Below, piece by piece: positions 1-10,198 of a DNA stretch of 64,000 bases; positions within the stretch are counted from its first letter, which is position 1; each line of letters begins with the position of its first letter. The DNA lies in NCBI GenBank assembly GCA_015680685.1, contig MNCI01018250.1, forward strand, positions 112,845 to 176,844, given 5' to 3'. The notes under the pieces are model-generated. The model was not told the origin of the DNA. It worked only from the letters and a program-made list of their open reading frames with translations, and did not search any database. The translations under genes and the position numbers were made by a program. The DNA comes from Gnetum montanum. Lineage: Eukaryota; Streptophyta; Gnetopsida; Gnetales; Gnetaceae.

Positions 1-611
1 CTTTATTTGAGTGTGACGTACTTAGACATGTGCATGACCAGCAATAAAGATCGAGATTACTTCATCATTGTAGCATTCACTTAGTTTTAATTGCTTAATT
101 GTTATTGTTATTTATTTTTTTCTTAATTAATATTTCTTTACCTTCATTAACTATCCCTATTATTAAACTTGGAATGAGTACAACTTAATTATGAGCATTT
201 AAGTGTGACTACTTGGTATCCTAGTAGCATATCTAGAAGTGCTTAAGTAACATGCGCTTGGTAATCCTAGATGTAGTACACAAGGTCCAAGATATGTATA
301 GATCATTAAGGACAGATGCTCATTGCACTTAGGCTAGCTTAGATTTTGCTTCTCATTTCTTATTAGCTTAAAACAAAGTTATTTTCCATTACCTCTAGGA
401 GTAGCACTAGCTTAGGACCACATCATACACCTCACTTTGGACTAAAACATATGTGAAAAAGCAAATACTAGTCTAGGTGGGAAGACAAAAAATTGTGATC
501 AATGTATAACTATCTAGATACCACAACTAGATCATCTACAAAGTTCGACCAAATCATGTTTGAATGCTCGTATTCGTATGGTTGAGTGTAGGGGTACCTC
601 ACCACTCATCA
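1..611 (+). repeat. E0 5' LTR, truncated by window edge
   Basis: Direct repeat of 8007-8618, ending in TCATCA directly before a tRNA-Asp-like primer site. In the first 84 bases I count about six differences from the 3' LTR, all transitions, so the insertion is old. The promoter part of this LTR is outside the window. Confidence 0.88.
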
Positions 612-612
612 T

Positions 613-631
613 TGGCACCATTGCAAGGGAT
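613..631 (+). other. E0 primer-binding site, tRNA-Asp-like
   Basis: TGGCACCATTGCAAGGGAT begins two bases after the LTR. It resembles the complement of the plant tRNA-Asp 3' end used by Athila and Tat elements (TGGCGCCGTTGCC...). By my alignment 14 of 19 bases agree, and three of the five differences are the transitions expected from cytosine deamination. Confidence 0.7.
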
Positions 632-761
632 GGTGCTAGTTATTTAAATTAGTTATATCATACAAGATCGTTGTAACAAAGTATTCATGATATATCTCTT
701 AAAAAAGAACTTAATTTCAGTTAAGTCACACACAAATTCACAACATCTCTCTCACAAGACT

Positions 762-2778
762 ATGATAACACAACAACCAGTAAGGCAATTCATTGGAGAA
801 CCAACAAATTATATGATGATGAAGATGAAGTTTGGAATACTCAATCTAATGCAAGGGTCTCCTATGTACATAAATGAAGACAACATTATGTCAACTCATA
901 AATTCATAACCTACCTAGTGACGATGAACCCTTGCTGGCCACTAAGAGCCTAATGCATATACAAGAGGTTGTTCAAATATCCGACAGGCATTGTAAGGAA
1001 AGTCGTCTACCCAAGCTTGATTTAAATAACTTTTCCAAGTTTTTAGAAGGCTATGATTTAGATCCACAACATCATTTACAAGCCTTCCAGGATGCCTATG
1101 TATGGAACAATATTGATAATGGGTAGCAAAAAATTAAGCTCTTTCCTACAACACTCGTTGGCCAAGCAAAAGTATGGTATAGGTCCTTAAGACCAAAATC
1201 AATTGGACATTGGCCGACAATGGTAGAACTCTTCAATGAGAGATATTAGACCTATGCAAGAGTGTCAGCCTTGAGAAAACAAATCCAAGGATGGAAACAA
1301 GCATAACATGAACCCTTGGACATGGCCTTAGAAAGATATTATGCATTGTTAAATAACTGCCTAGGCCATGGATTCTGTAAGAAAAGGCTAATGTATCACA
1401 TCATGGATGGGCTCCGTAATGAAACAAGGGAGACCCTAGGGATGTATGCCTAAGGTCAACTATACAAGCTACGAACCCATCAATTCCAAGAGCTTATTAA
1501 GTGGGTAACAAAAGAAGAAGTAGAAATGGCTAAATGGGAGAATGTTGAAAGCTTTCAATAGGATCAAAATTTTGAATTAGCAAAGGTCCATTATCATGAA
1601 GAGGAGAAATCAACTCACCTCAAGGAGGTGGAATCATGTTATTCAATACTACAATCATTAGATGAAATTGAGGTAAAGATCAATAAGATGATGGAATGGA
1701 TACATGAAAAATGTGGAGAATATGCCAACACTATTAGAGGTAGAACCATGCCAAACCAAGAAGCAGGACAAAACACCCTTAGAAAATCGGAAAGAAGGGT
1801 TGAAGAAAATAAGAGCTCAACTGCTAATCATACATATCGATGTAACCTTTGCCTGTACGATCACCCCAAGGGTCAATGCCCAATCTTGTCACATTTACAT
1901 GAGCATTGGGGAGGAATGTTACATCCAGAGTTCGTACAGAAATACCGTGTTTAGTCACAGTGGCCAAAATTCTAGTTGTGGGGGAGGCCACCCTCAAACT
2001 GGTCATACCCTTCATACCATTCGAACCCAAGCGCTTATCAGGTTTAGCATCTTGTTTCCCCAACCAGGTCAACATCCTCTATCTCAACACATTATTATCA
2101 TTCTCCTAAGTATTATCAACCCATGTCCTCTCCCACAATATCACCCCCTCATGTTCCTTGCACTTCTCCTCGCCCTTAATATTCTCATCCTTCACCTCCT
2201 TCTACATTGCCACTAGTTGTGCCAAAAGGATTTGCACCATAGCATCGACCCACAAATGTTACTTGTGCTGCTACTATCAACTACAGTGGGAATCCTCCAC
2301 AACATCAAAGGCATCCCTTCTTTAGACATGACCGTAGAAAGGGACAACACAGTTCCAAGACCATTGCACCCTCCCACTCAGCACAAGTTCAACACTATGG
2401 TGCATCTTTTTTGTCAAACCCAATGCCTTTTGTTACCTTATCAGGGCCACCAATCAACACTCCAACAACCATGCAACCTAATGAATATAACCATGTAGGG
2501 AGAAAAATTGATCCTTGCATACCAACTTATGGTCATGGGTTCGTAGTGGGTCAACTCCTTATCAATTAACCACCTCTTATAACTTGCCCCACTATGTCAA
2601 CTTTAATCAAGTGTGTGAACCTCAATGTGGTTACAGTCCAACCCCCACATCAAAAGATACCCAATGGTTTGGATATGACCAGGTCTCAATATTTCCAAAA
2701 TGCATGGATCCAACCATTCCATTTATTAATTCTTGCCATGATCAAAAGTTTAGATATGGGGGATATCCCTCATTCTAA
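762..2778 (+). pseudogene. gag: E0 gag, decayed
   Basis: Structural capsid/nucleocapsid protein. A Ty3-type gag core is readable around 1130-1250 (LVGQAKVWYRSL, then a MVELFNERY-like segment), interrupted by TAG and TAA stops. A zinc-knuckle-like cluster follows at about 1842-1881, spaced C-x2-C-x3-H-x4-C, shorter than the classical CCHC box. From about 2000 to 2778 the frame reads as a Pro/Ser/Tyr/His-rich C-terminal tail, with a frame change near 2510. The first usable ATG is at 762, but a frameshift between there and 930 makes the N-terminus uncertain. Stops are scattered through the frame, so no full-length protein is made from this copy. Confidence 0.7.
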
Positions 2779-4189
2779 CAAACAGAATTAATAATTTTTT
2801 TTCCTTTTCTTTAATTTTACAATTTTTTGTTTTCAAGTTTTTCTTTTTCTTCATATTTTAATTTGTTGTCTTATCTTTTTATGTGTAGTTTCATCTTTTT
2901 ATTTATTATTTTATCTTTTTATGGGTAATCTCATCTATGAATAAAACACTCATGTGACCCATTGGTTGAGGTGTTGTTCTATGCTATCAAGTCTCCGGTG
3001 ACTAATTACTTGAACAACAAGCCATCACATCCACACAATCATTCTATTAATAAGAGATTCTACTCTGGGTACGATGATATTCTTGTCATCATAAAAACTT
3101 AAAAGTAATTTTGTGCTCATTATGTCCAGAGCAACAAATGATGGACTAAGAGAGAATGACCAGGGTGTGATGTCAAGGGGACTTGTGGATTCTCTTTGGT
3201 AACATCTGTAGGAGCTATCATGTAGCTTGGTTGTACTAAGATCCTTGTAGATCTAATGACAATGGGAGTAAGAGTAATAAAGGCACTTAAGAAATAAATC
3301 CAATGCTATTCTAGGGGTCCCACTGGAAAGACATGCACCCATGCTTGAAGGTAGGCAACTTCTCTAGCTTACTCGTAAAAAAAAGAAAAAAAAAAGAGAG
3401 TGTGTGCCAAAGTAGCCAAGCAAAAAGTATGTCACAAAGAAATTCCAAATCACTCCTCCATTGCACAAAATTCCAAGTGATCGTACACCTTGCTGTCATG
3501 ATGCTCTTATGGTTGTCCATCATTGGATGAAACAATGTGATGTCACTGATTGAAGGAATGGACTTGCTCGTGATTTTGGAGTGATAGGCCAATGACACAT
3601 TAATCGTGTCCTACACTCAAGATTCATTATGCACTAGGTTAGTTACCTCATGTCCCAATCTCTGCAATCCATTCTACAATTTGCCTCATCTTGCTATTCA
3701 TGTATTTGTGACCCATGTCTTATGTAGCATTGAATTCATATCTCATCACGGTGGTATCTACATGTGTGTGTTTTGTGCAACTGGTGGGGATTACATTTAA
3801 ACCTTTTAGTGGCTACAGACATTTTCAGGCATGGTTACGTAAGGGCATCATAGGTAGGAACCTACTTTGGGGAGGATCCACTTGTGTAACCTTTATAATT
3901 TACACTCACTACACATCATCATCACATCATTTTATACTCTTCAAGTACTGCATTGCCAACGTTATTCTTTCCTTTATCATCTTTCTAATTGCAACGTTCC
4001 TATGCACCAAAACATGTCCTTTTTCCTCATCCTATTCATGAATTTCATTATCAGATTCTACTCCATTATACTTTTGGTGTCTTTTGTTCTATTCAATGTT
4101 ACCCTAGACCTTTCGAATTAACCTCAAATCCTTCATCTTTGGCCTTAGAAATTCAAAACTTCTCCAAATTTACCAAGTATCCTATTTTC
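2779..4189. other. E0 internal region, no recognised gene
   Basis: About 1.4 kb between gag and the internal promoter-like block. It is AT-rich, with T-rich tracts near 2800-2930 and an A-rich tract near 3378-3397. Reading frames are short and show no retroelement motif. This is where protease and polymerase would be expected in an autonomous element, and none can be read. Confidence 0.5.
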
Positions 4190-4295
4190 AATGGGTCGCG
4201 ATATCGGGTACTCGATATCAAGTCTGACGGGATATCGGGTCCGCGCTATCAAGTACACGATATCGCATCCATAAAAACTATATATATGTATCCCA
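4190..4295 (+). promoter_or_regulatory. Internal U3-like promoter block with GATATC array and TATA-like box
   Basis: Starts with ATGGGTCGCGATATC and carries GATATC at 4200, 4214, 4231 and 4259, with a diverged GCTATC at 4245. Most spacings are six bases plus eight. A TATATATATG stretch follows near 4279. The same order (ATGGGTCGTGATATC, phased GATATC, TATA box) occurs in the LTR at 23652-24608, so this is homologous to an LTR promoter. It lies about 600 bp upstream of the second frame of E0 and may drive it, or it may be a fragment of an inserted LTR. Confidence 0.55.
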
Positions 4296-4894
4296 CCCCC
4301 TTGCGCACACACACGTCAACGTCATTTTCCACTATTCATGTGAGGGAGTTGTTCAAATTTTCTTCCATGAATTTTCTATCTTGCACACATATCAGTCAAA
4401 TATCCATAACTTGCTCATTAATGCTTTGATCCTCGTTTCGATTGAACCTGTCTAAACCCGAAGTGTTTAACTTAGTCATGGGGGAAGGGTATGCTCCAAG
4501 TTGCACATACTTTTTTCAAATTCATCATTGCCCGAAGGATATCATAAAGGGTAAATGACCTTAAAAGTGTTAAACACATTGCCAAATTAATTTTATCTCT
4601 TCACCCACACCATGAGAATTAATTTTTGGAACCACCTAATCAAATTAGGCCCAATATAAAAACTTTTAGGGGATAATTTCGTAAAATTTTCTAACTCTAC
4701 ATCACACTAAATAAGAAACGAATTCATTAAAGAAAAAAAAGTAAGGTATAAATCAAACTTTGTATGTAACCTTACTAATAGTTAGGCCCATGTGATTGCA
4801 AATCTCCTCTAAAAGAGAACAACAATGAGGATCCTCTCAAGGTGCATCCAAATGACCAAGGAGAAGCAGAGGTCAAGCGTCTCTCAAGGAATGT

Positions 4895-7594
4895 ATGGAA
4901 CAAGAGGCACAATCATTCAGTATCCATCAGGAACCTCCTATTACTATGCAATTGGGACATGCTGAAGGTGGAGTTGATGGAGCACCTGAACAGGGACAAC
5001 ATCACATGTTGTCCCCGAAGTGTGTTCAGGAAATTCATGAAAGGTCCATGTCAGCAGCTATGATAGTGGAACTTAACTTTGTAATTTTCATAGAGTTTTC
5101 TCCTGAAGCAGTCAGGGACCAACTTAAAGGGTCCCCACTATAGTCTATTCTCTCTAAAAGTGGTGATTGGTACCTGGGAGAGATGTACCAATTTTGGTAC
5201 AATAAAGAAGAAGGTACCACCATTGATGTTGGTGGTGTTTTTGTGGATTTCTCTACCAAAGCCATTTCGAAAGTGTTGAATCTTCTAAATATAGGGCCAA
5301 AAGTTGCTCACTTGTCCACTCACTTCAATGCTGATGCATGAAAGATATGGTTGAAAAGGGCATACAACAAAGAGGAAAAAGCATATGGAGAGTTGACACT
5401 TGAAGAGAGAATCTACTTCAAGATCAGCACATATCACATCTTTCCCACAAAAGGATTGAATAGAATCTCCACACATGCGGCTTAGGGGAGTGCTATATGA
5501 ATGGGCAAGGTTAATGCCAACCTACCCCATCTATATCTTATGGAGATTTTGAGGTGGTTTGAAGAATGTAAGATGGGGAAGTTCATGTTGCCCTTCTCCT
5601 GTCTCATCAAGAAGCTATGCCGATGTGTTGAAATTCTGGGGTACACCAATGATGTCCCTAGAAAGGCCCAAAATGCTTCATTTGCTGAATTGCTAAAGCC
5701 ACCAAATCCAAGAAAAAGTGCTGGTAAGACATTGGAGCCTAAACAAGAATAGATGGCGGGGCTCACTACACCTCAAGCTACAGGGCCTAGCAAACTTCCA
5801 AGCATAAGGCCCAGTCAACAACAAGAAGTGGGGCCCAGCATAGGCTAGCAAGACCAATTGCCACTGCCACCATACGACTATCAACCATCGATGAGCCATC
5901 TCAGGGCCATCGCTGAAATGGTCAGTTGGAGAAGCCATGATGAGACCAATCTCTTCAAGGTCATAGATGATGTCGTATGACCCACGATCTTAATTGATCG
6001 TGCATGGGGTAAGGTATCAATTCAAATAGGATGAGGGGAATCACATTGGTCACAAAATATCTTAGGGAATGTTGTATCTTTTTAGGTGTAATTAGAAACT
6101 GGTGAAGGTGCCATAGTAGTGGTCATGTAGCACCAAGATGTAGCAAGAGCTGCAAAAGTCATCATAGACCACATAAAAGAATCATTCAATGTCCTTGTTA
6201 TGCAATTGACAGACTTTATAGGAGCACACGACGCTCAAACTTTGGCCAGTCCCTCAATGACTCCTACAAACCATGAAGATGTTCTAGATCAGTTGCTGTA
6301 GACAAGACAAGTGATGATGTCCCTATTTGACATCCCTCAAGATGTCGTAGCAACTCAATCAAACCTCATCTCCACAAAAGGGAAGCTAGTCATGGTAGAG
6401 GTCAGGGCCAAGCATGCAAAGATAGAGTTAGAAAGACTCTAAGAAAAGATCATCACCCTACAAGCTGCATAGTGGGATTCATCCCAATTCATCCCTGCAG
6501 ACTAGCTAGAGTCCTTCTGGACAGAGCAACTGAACAAATTGCTGGTAGAAAATAAAAAAATGGTAGAGAAAAAAGAGCAAGCAGATTAGGATACTTCCAA
6601 GGCACAAGCCCAAACATATGCACATGCCAAAGCACTTAAGGCCTTACAAGAGGAGAATAAACAATTTGCTACTGACAATCTCCAGTTGACCACCATAGAA
6701 AAATAAAGGAATGTTCTCAAAGAGAATTTTCAGTAGTTACAAGAACAATTAGTTAAGGTCAACCAAGACATGAATTGCTTAGCTAGAGAAAATAGAACCC
6801 TCTCAATGGAGGAGGTACGTGCGATCCGCTAGAAGATGGCAATTGAAATAAGTGCATGGCAAAATGAGGCCAAGCGACATGAAAAGCTTAAAGAGTACTT
6901 CAAGGATTAGGTGGGGATGTATAAAAAGGTAATAGAAAATGAAATCCATATGGCCAAGGCCCATATCAACACTCTTAGTGCTCAAAACATTGCTTGGTGG
7001 GCCATATTGGATACCTATGCATTCATCCACCAAGCGGAACTCAAAAGCCAGGACCTATAGATACAAGATCTTATGGAGTACATGGAGTTGGAAAACCTGC
7101 GATATGCCAACTTAGCCATGTTAATAGTAGGATTCCTGAGAACAAAGTTAGAGAAGCAAGTAGCAACCACCTACGCCAATTATGAAATAGAATTTGTTGA
7201 GCACAAGAGGACGTTGCAAAAATTAGAAGTCACAAATTTTGAGTTAGAGGTGGTCAAAACTAGCTACCAGGGACAAAAGGATGGCATGACAGATTTGGCT
7301 TGATGGCTCACGAATTACCAGGAATACAAGGATAAAGCTAGAGCCTATGAAGAGTTACAATGACTATTTGTGGCTTGGTATGTCAAGGCCAACCTGATGT
7401 TCCCGCAACTACCATGTCCATGGGAGGTGTCGACTTCATCAAACATTAAAGCATTAGCATGGATGGCACAGGATCCCTAAACCAAAGAGGAAAAGCTCCA
7501 GGCACTCCTTTAGAGCCATCAATTTCCAAAGCCTAGAGCACAAGATAAGGGGAAGAGGCCCATGGAGGAACCACTACCACCAGGAACCACATGA
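4895..7594 (+). pseudogene. E0 second ORF: Transposase_32-like N-terminus plus long coiled coil
   Basis: One frame runs about 900 codons from ATG 4895 to TGA 7592-7594 without an obvious frameshift, broken only by in-frame stops, most of them TAG. Residues about 60-130 carry FSPEAV and VFVDFSTKAISKVLNL. These resemble the plant mobile-element domain called putative plant transposon protein (Transposase_32) found in Athila-type and related elements; the assignment is from memory and tentative. Residues about 280-330 are Pro/Gln-rich. Residues about 490-860 are rich in E, K, Q and L with heptad-like spacing, so a long coiled coil is likely. The C-terminus is basic and proline-rich. No catalytic motif is visible. 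Function is unknown; a structural or packaging role is a guess. Confidence 0.6.
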
Positions 7595-7767
7595 GTTCCA
7601 ATAAATTTTGTAATTCTATGCATGTGTCCCAATTTTTTTGTATTCAACTCTCCACTATGGCATGAATAAATTTTTAGTTAGACAATAATCCCATACCTAT
7701 CCACTATGTAATCAATGGAACTTGTTCTCATTTTGTTTGACTTGAGGATGAGTTTTCATTCAGTCAT

Positions 7768-7774
7768 GGGGGTA
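7768..7774 (+). other. E0 polypurine-like tract
   Basis: GGGGGTA lies immediately before the TGATGA start of the 3' LTR, the position of the plus-strand primer. It is short and includes one T. Confidence 0.5.
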
Positions 7775-8618
7775 TGATGAACCATGAGTTGTCAAGCTCT
7801 GATATCAGATCTGCAATATTGTGGCCTAGATAACGATATCAAATATATGATATCGTGGTTCCTGTGTAAGCTTATAAATACACCTTTGGGTGCATAGGAA
7901 GGGGAGTGAAGTAAGGATAGAAGTAGAGTCTTTTTGTTATTTTTAGTTCATTTCAATTCTTTCCCTAGTACATGCCTATAATGTGATGATTGTAATTGTA
8001 CGGAACCTTTATTCAAGTGTGACGTACTTGGACACATGCATGACCAGCAATAAAGATCGAGATTACTTCATCATTGCAGCATTCACTTAGTTTTAATTGC
8101 TTAATTGTTATTGTTATTTATTATTTTCTTAATTAATATTTCTTTACCTTCATTAACTATCCTTGTTATTAAACGTGGAATGAGTACAACTTAATCATGA
8201 GCATTTTAAGTGTGACTATTTGGTATCCCAATAGCGTATCTAGGAGTGCTTAAGTAACATGTGCTTGGTAATCCCAGAAGTAGTACACGAGGTCCAAGAT
8301 GTGTACGGATGATTAAGGACAAATGCTCATCGCACTTAGGCTAGCTTAGATTTTGCTTCTCATTCCCTATTAGCTTAAAAAAAAGTTATTTTCCATTGGC
8401 TCTAGGAGTAGCACTAGCTTAGGACCACATCATACAACTCACTCTGGACTAAACCATACGTGACAAAGCAAATACTAGTCTAGGTGGGAAGACAACGAAC
8501 TACAACCAACATGTAACTATCTAGATACCACAACTAGCCCGTCTACGGAGTTTGACTGAATGGTGTGTGAACACTTGTATTCGTAGGGTTGAGTGTAGGG
8601 GTACCTCGCCACTCATCA
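7775..8618 (+). repeat. E0 3' LTR, complete
   Basis: 844 bp, from TGATGA to TCATCA, matching the window's first 611 bases over its second half. GATATC sites lie at 7801, 7835 and 7849 with a diverged AATATT at 7815, followed by TATAAATA at 7873-7880. Transcription would start roughly 30 bp further on, near 7905. The LTR at 23652-24608 shares the phased motif and the terminal GTTGAGTGTAGG...CTCATCA stretch. Confidence 0.88.
7801..7880 (+). promoter_or_regulatory. E0 LTR promoter: GATATC pairs and TATA box
   Basis: GATATC at 7801-7806, 7835-7840 and 7849-7854, with AATATT at 7815-7820. The pairs are spaced by exactly eight bases. TATAAATA follows at 7873-7880. The layout matches 4190-4295 and 23673-23768. 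Confidence 0.65.
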
Positions 8619-9299
8619 ATCTATAATTATTCTAAACTATTATGTTGGCTACAGTTCTTATGATGTGCTTATTGTCATTATTTTCGGTTTATTTAATTAA
8701 GTGCTTTTGAATAAGGGCAAGGTGTGATCCTTTTCCTACATCAAAGGGAAGATTTTTCAAGATTTATTACAAGGATGAAAACTTGAAAAGACATCCCAAA
8801 ATTGTTGGATCTTTCTTTTTATTGTTTTGGAGTTTCTCCTCTACTTCTTTACTGTTGTACTTTGAATTTTTATTTTTTAAATATATTATATTTTGGGGTC
8901 CAACACCCATTATTTGGGGTTTACAAACATCAATGGATAGACTAAAAAGGGCCCTCTTAACTAACTCACATGAAAGAGTTGCAAAATGCAGAGTCATGAG
9001 AACCATCAAATAGGATTGCAAGGTAGCAAAGTTGAATATGAAGCATATTCTCCTTTAACTATGCATTTATCATCAATAATAACAATTTTGTATTTATTGT
9101 CAACAATAATAAGTTTATTTATTTGTGTCATGATAATGATAGATCTCATTATACTCAAAAATTGTATAAGTGTAAACTTATTATGACAATTTTCTCTCAA
9201 AACAAGATATGTTCCATTCATTTTAAACATTGACATTTTTTCAATTTTGACTATAATGTCAAATTTCACATTGCAAAGAATTCATTAATGATAAGAAGC
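8619..9299. other. Flank, nothing recognised
   Basis: AT-rich unique-looking sequence. Short frames on both strands near 8767-9269 overlap one another and show no family motif. Confidence 0.5.
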
Positions 9300-10198
9300 C
9301 TACCTGAATAGACTCCAAAAAGGACCCATTCCACAGGCTTTCTAAGCAAAATTCAACTTAGAAGCAAGAACAAGACAATGAATTGGAGAAAATTCCCCTT
9401 TTTATAAGAAAACTCTCAATATGCAAAGAATTACATAAAATATGAGGAGCCAAGCTCAACTCAAACCTTTCCTAAGGATCTTAGGGGCCATACATGTCCC
9501 TATCAATCCTCAGTTACTCACAATGAAGCTAAAGCTCAAGATAAGACACTTGTAAGAGATTCTCTTAGCCTCTCTCAAGTACTCTCCATTGCCTCTCACA
9601 TAATTCTTCTTGCACAAGCTCTCAAGAGACTTCTCAAATCTCTCACTCTTATTCCTTCTCTCTTACCCAAACTCAAGCCTTAGACTCTTATTTATAGCTT
9701 CTTAGTGTGACCTTTCATCTTCCCTCCAATCTGCCATTCAATTTGATGTTCATTAAAATCCACATTAGACATCTAAAGGAAATAGTAGACATCTATCCCA
9801 AGTTTAGAGATGCCAAAGTAGATGCCTATAAATCATGTTAGACATCTTGGCTTAGACGTCTTGAGAGTGTGTAGAGGTCTAATATGTAGATTAGATGTCT
9901 AACTATTAGGGTAGACGTCTATCCTACTTTGAGCAAAATTAAAGATACTTGTTTGAAGTCTGAAACCTTTGGACACCTCCAAACAAGTCCCCATAGCCCC
10001 TGAAACCTTTGGACACCTCCAAACAAGTCCCCATAGCCCCTAGAACCTCCTAAACGCATCAAAATAAGTCCAAAACACTCCCAAACATGGCAAAACACCT
10101 TGGAATCATCATCAAAAGGTCAACACAAGAAAACACACACAAATCCAATATACATTGAAGATTACACAAGGGCTGGGTGATGTCCTTATCAATTAACA
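9300..10198 (-). repeat. Probable minus-strand LTR (left end unresolved)
   Basis: Read on the minus strand it starts TGTTAATTGATAAGGACA at 10198, a typical LTR beginning. It has CTATAAATAA at 9697-9688 and then a CT/AG-rich transcribed leader. Upstream of the TATA box (9766-9925) the octamer AGACGTCT and its transition variants recur about eight times. I could not find the 3' end, a primer site or a second LTR, so it may be a solo or truncated LTR of a separate family. Confidence 0.4.
9959..10041. repeat. Tandem duplication, about 41 bp x 2
   Basis: The segment beginning CTGAAACCTTTGGACACCTC occurs twice in direct tandem with no visible differences over most of its length, so the duplication is young relative to the surrounding decay. 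Confidence 0.8.

Larger units (their letters stand above)
1..8618 (+). mobile_element. E0: LTR retrotransposon with gag and a second ORF, no polymerase
   Basis: The first 611 bases match 8007-8618 as a direct repeat, with differences that are nearly all transitions. Between them lie a primer-binding site, a gag-like frame, a long second frame and a polypurine-like stretch, in the order expected for a plus-strand LTR retrotransposon. The LTRs begin TGATGA and end TCATCA. About 230 bp of the 5' LTR lie outside the window. No reverse transcriptase, RNase H or integrase motif is visible in the 7.2-kb interior, so the element looks non-autonomous. Ty3-type affiliation is inferred from the gag and primer site. 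The whole copy is decayed. Confidence 0.85.

Noticed and set aside
8767-9269. Short overlapping frames on both strands
   Set aside because: AT-rich, no motif, and mutually antisense; chance frames.
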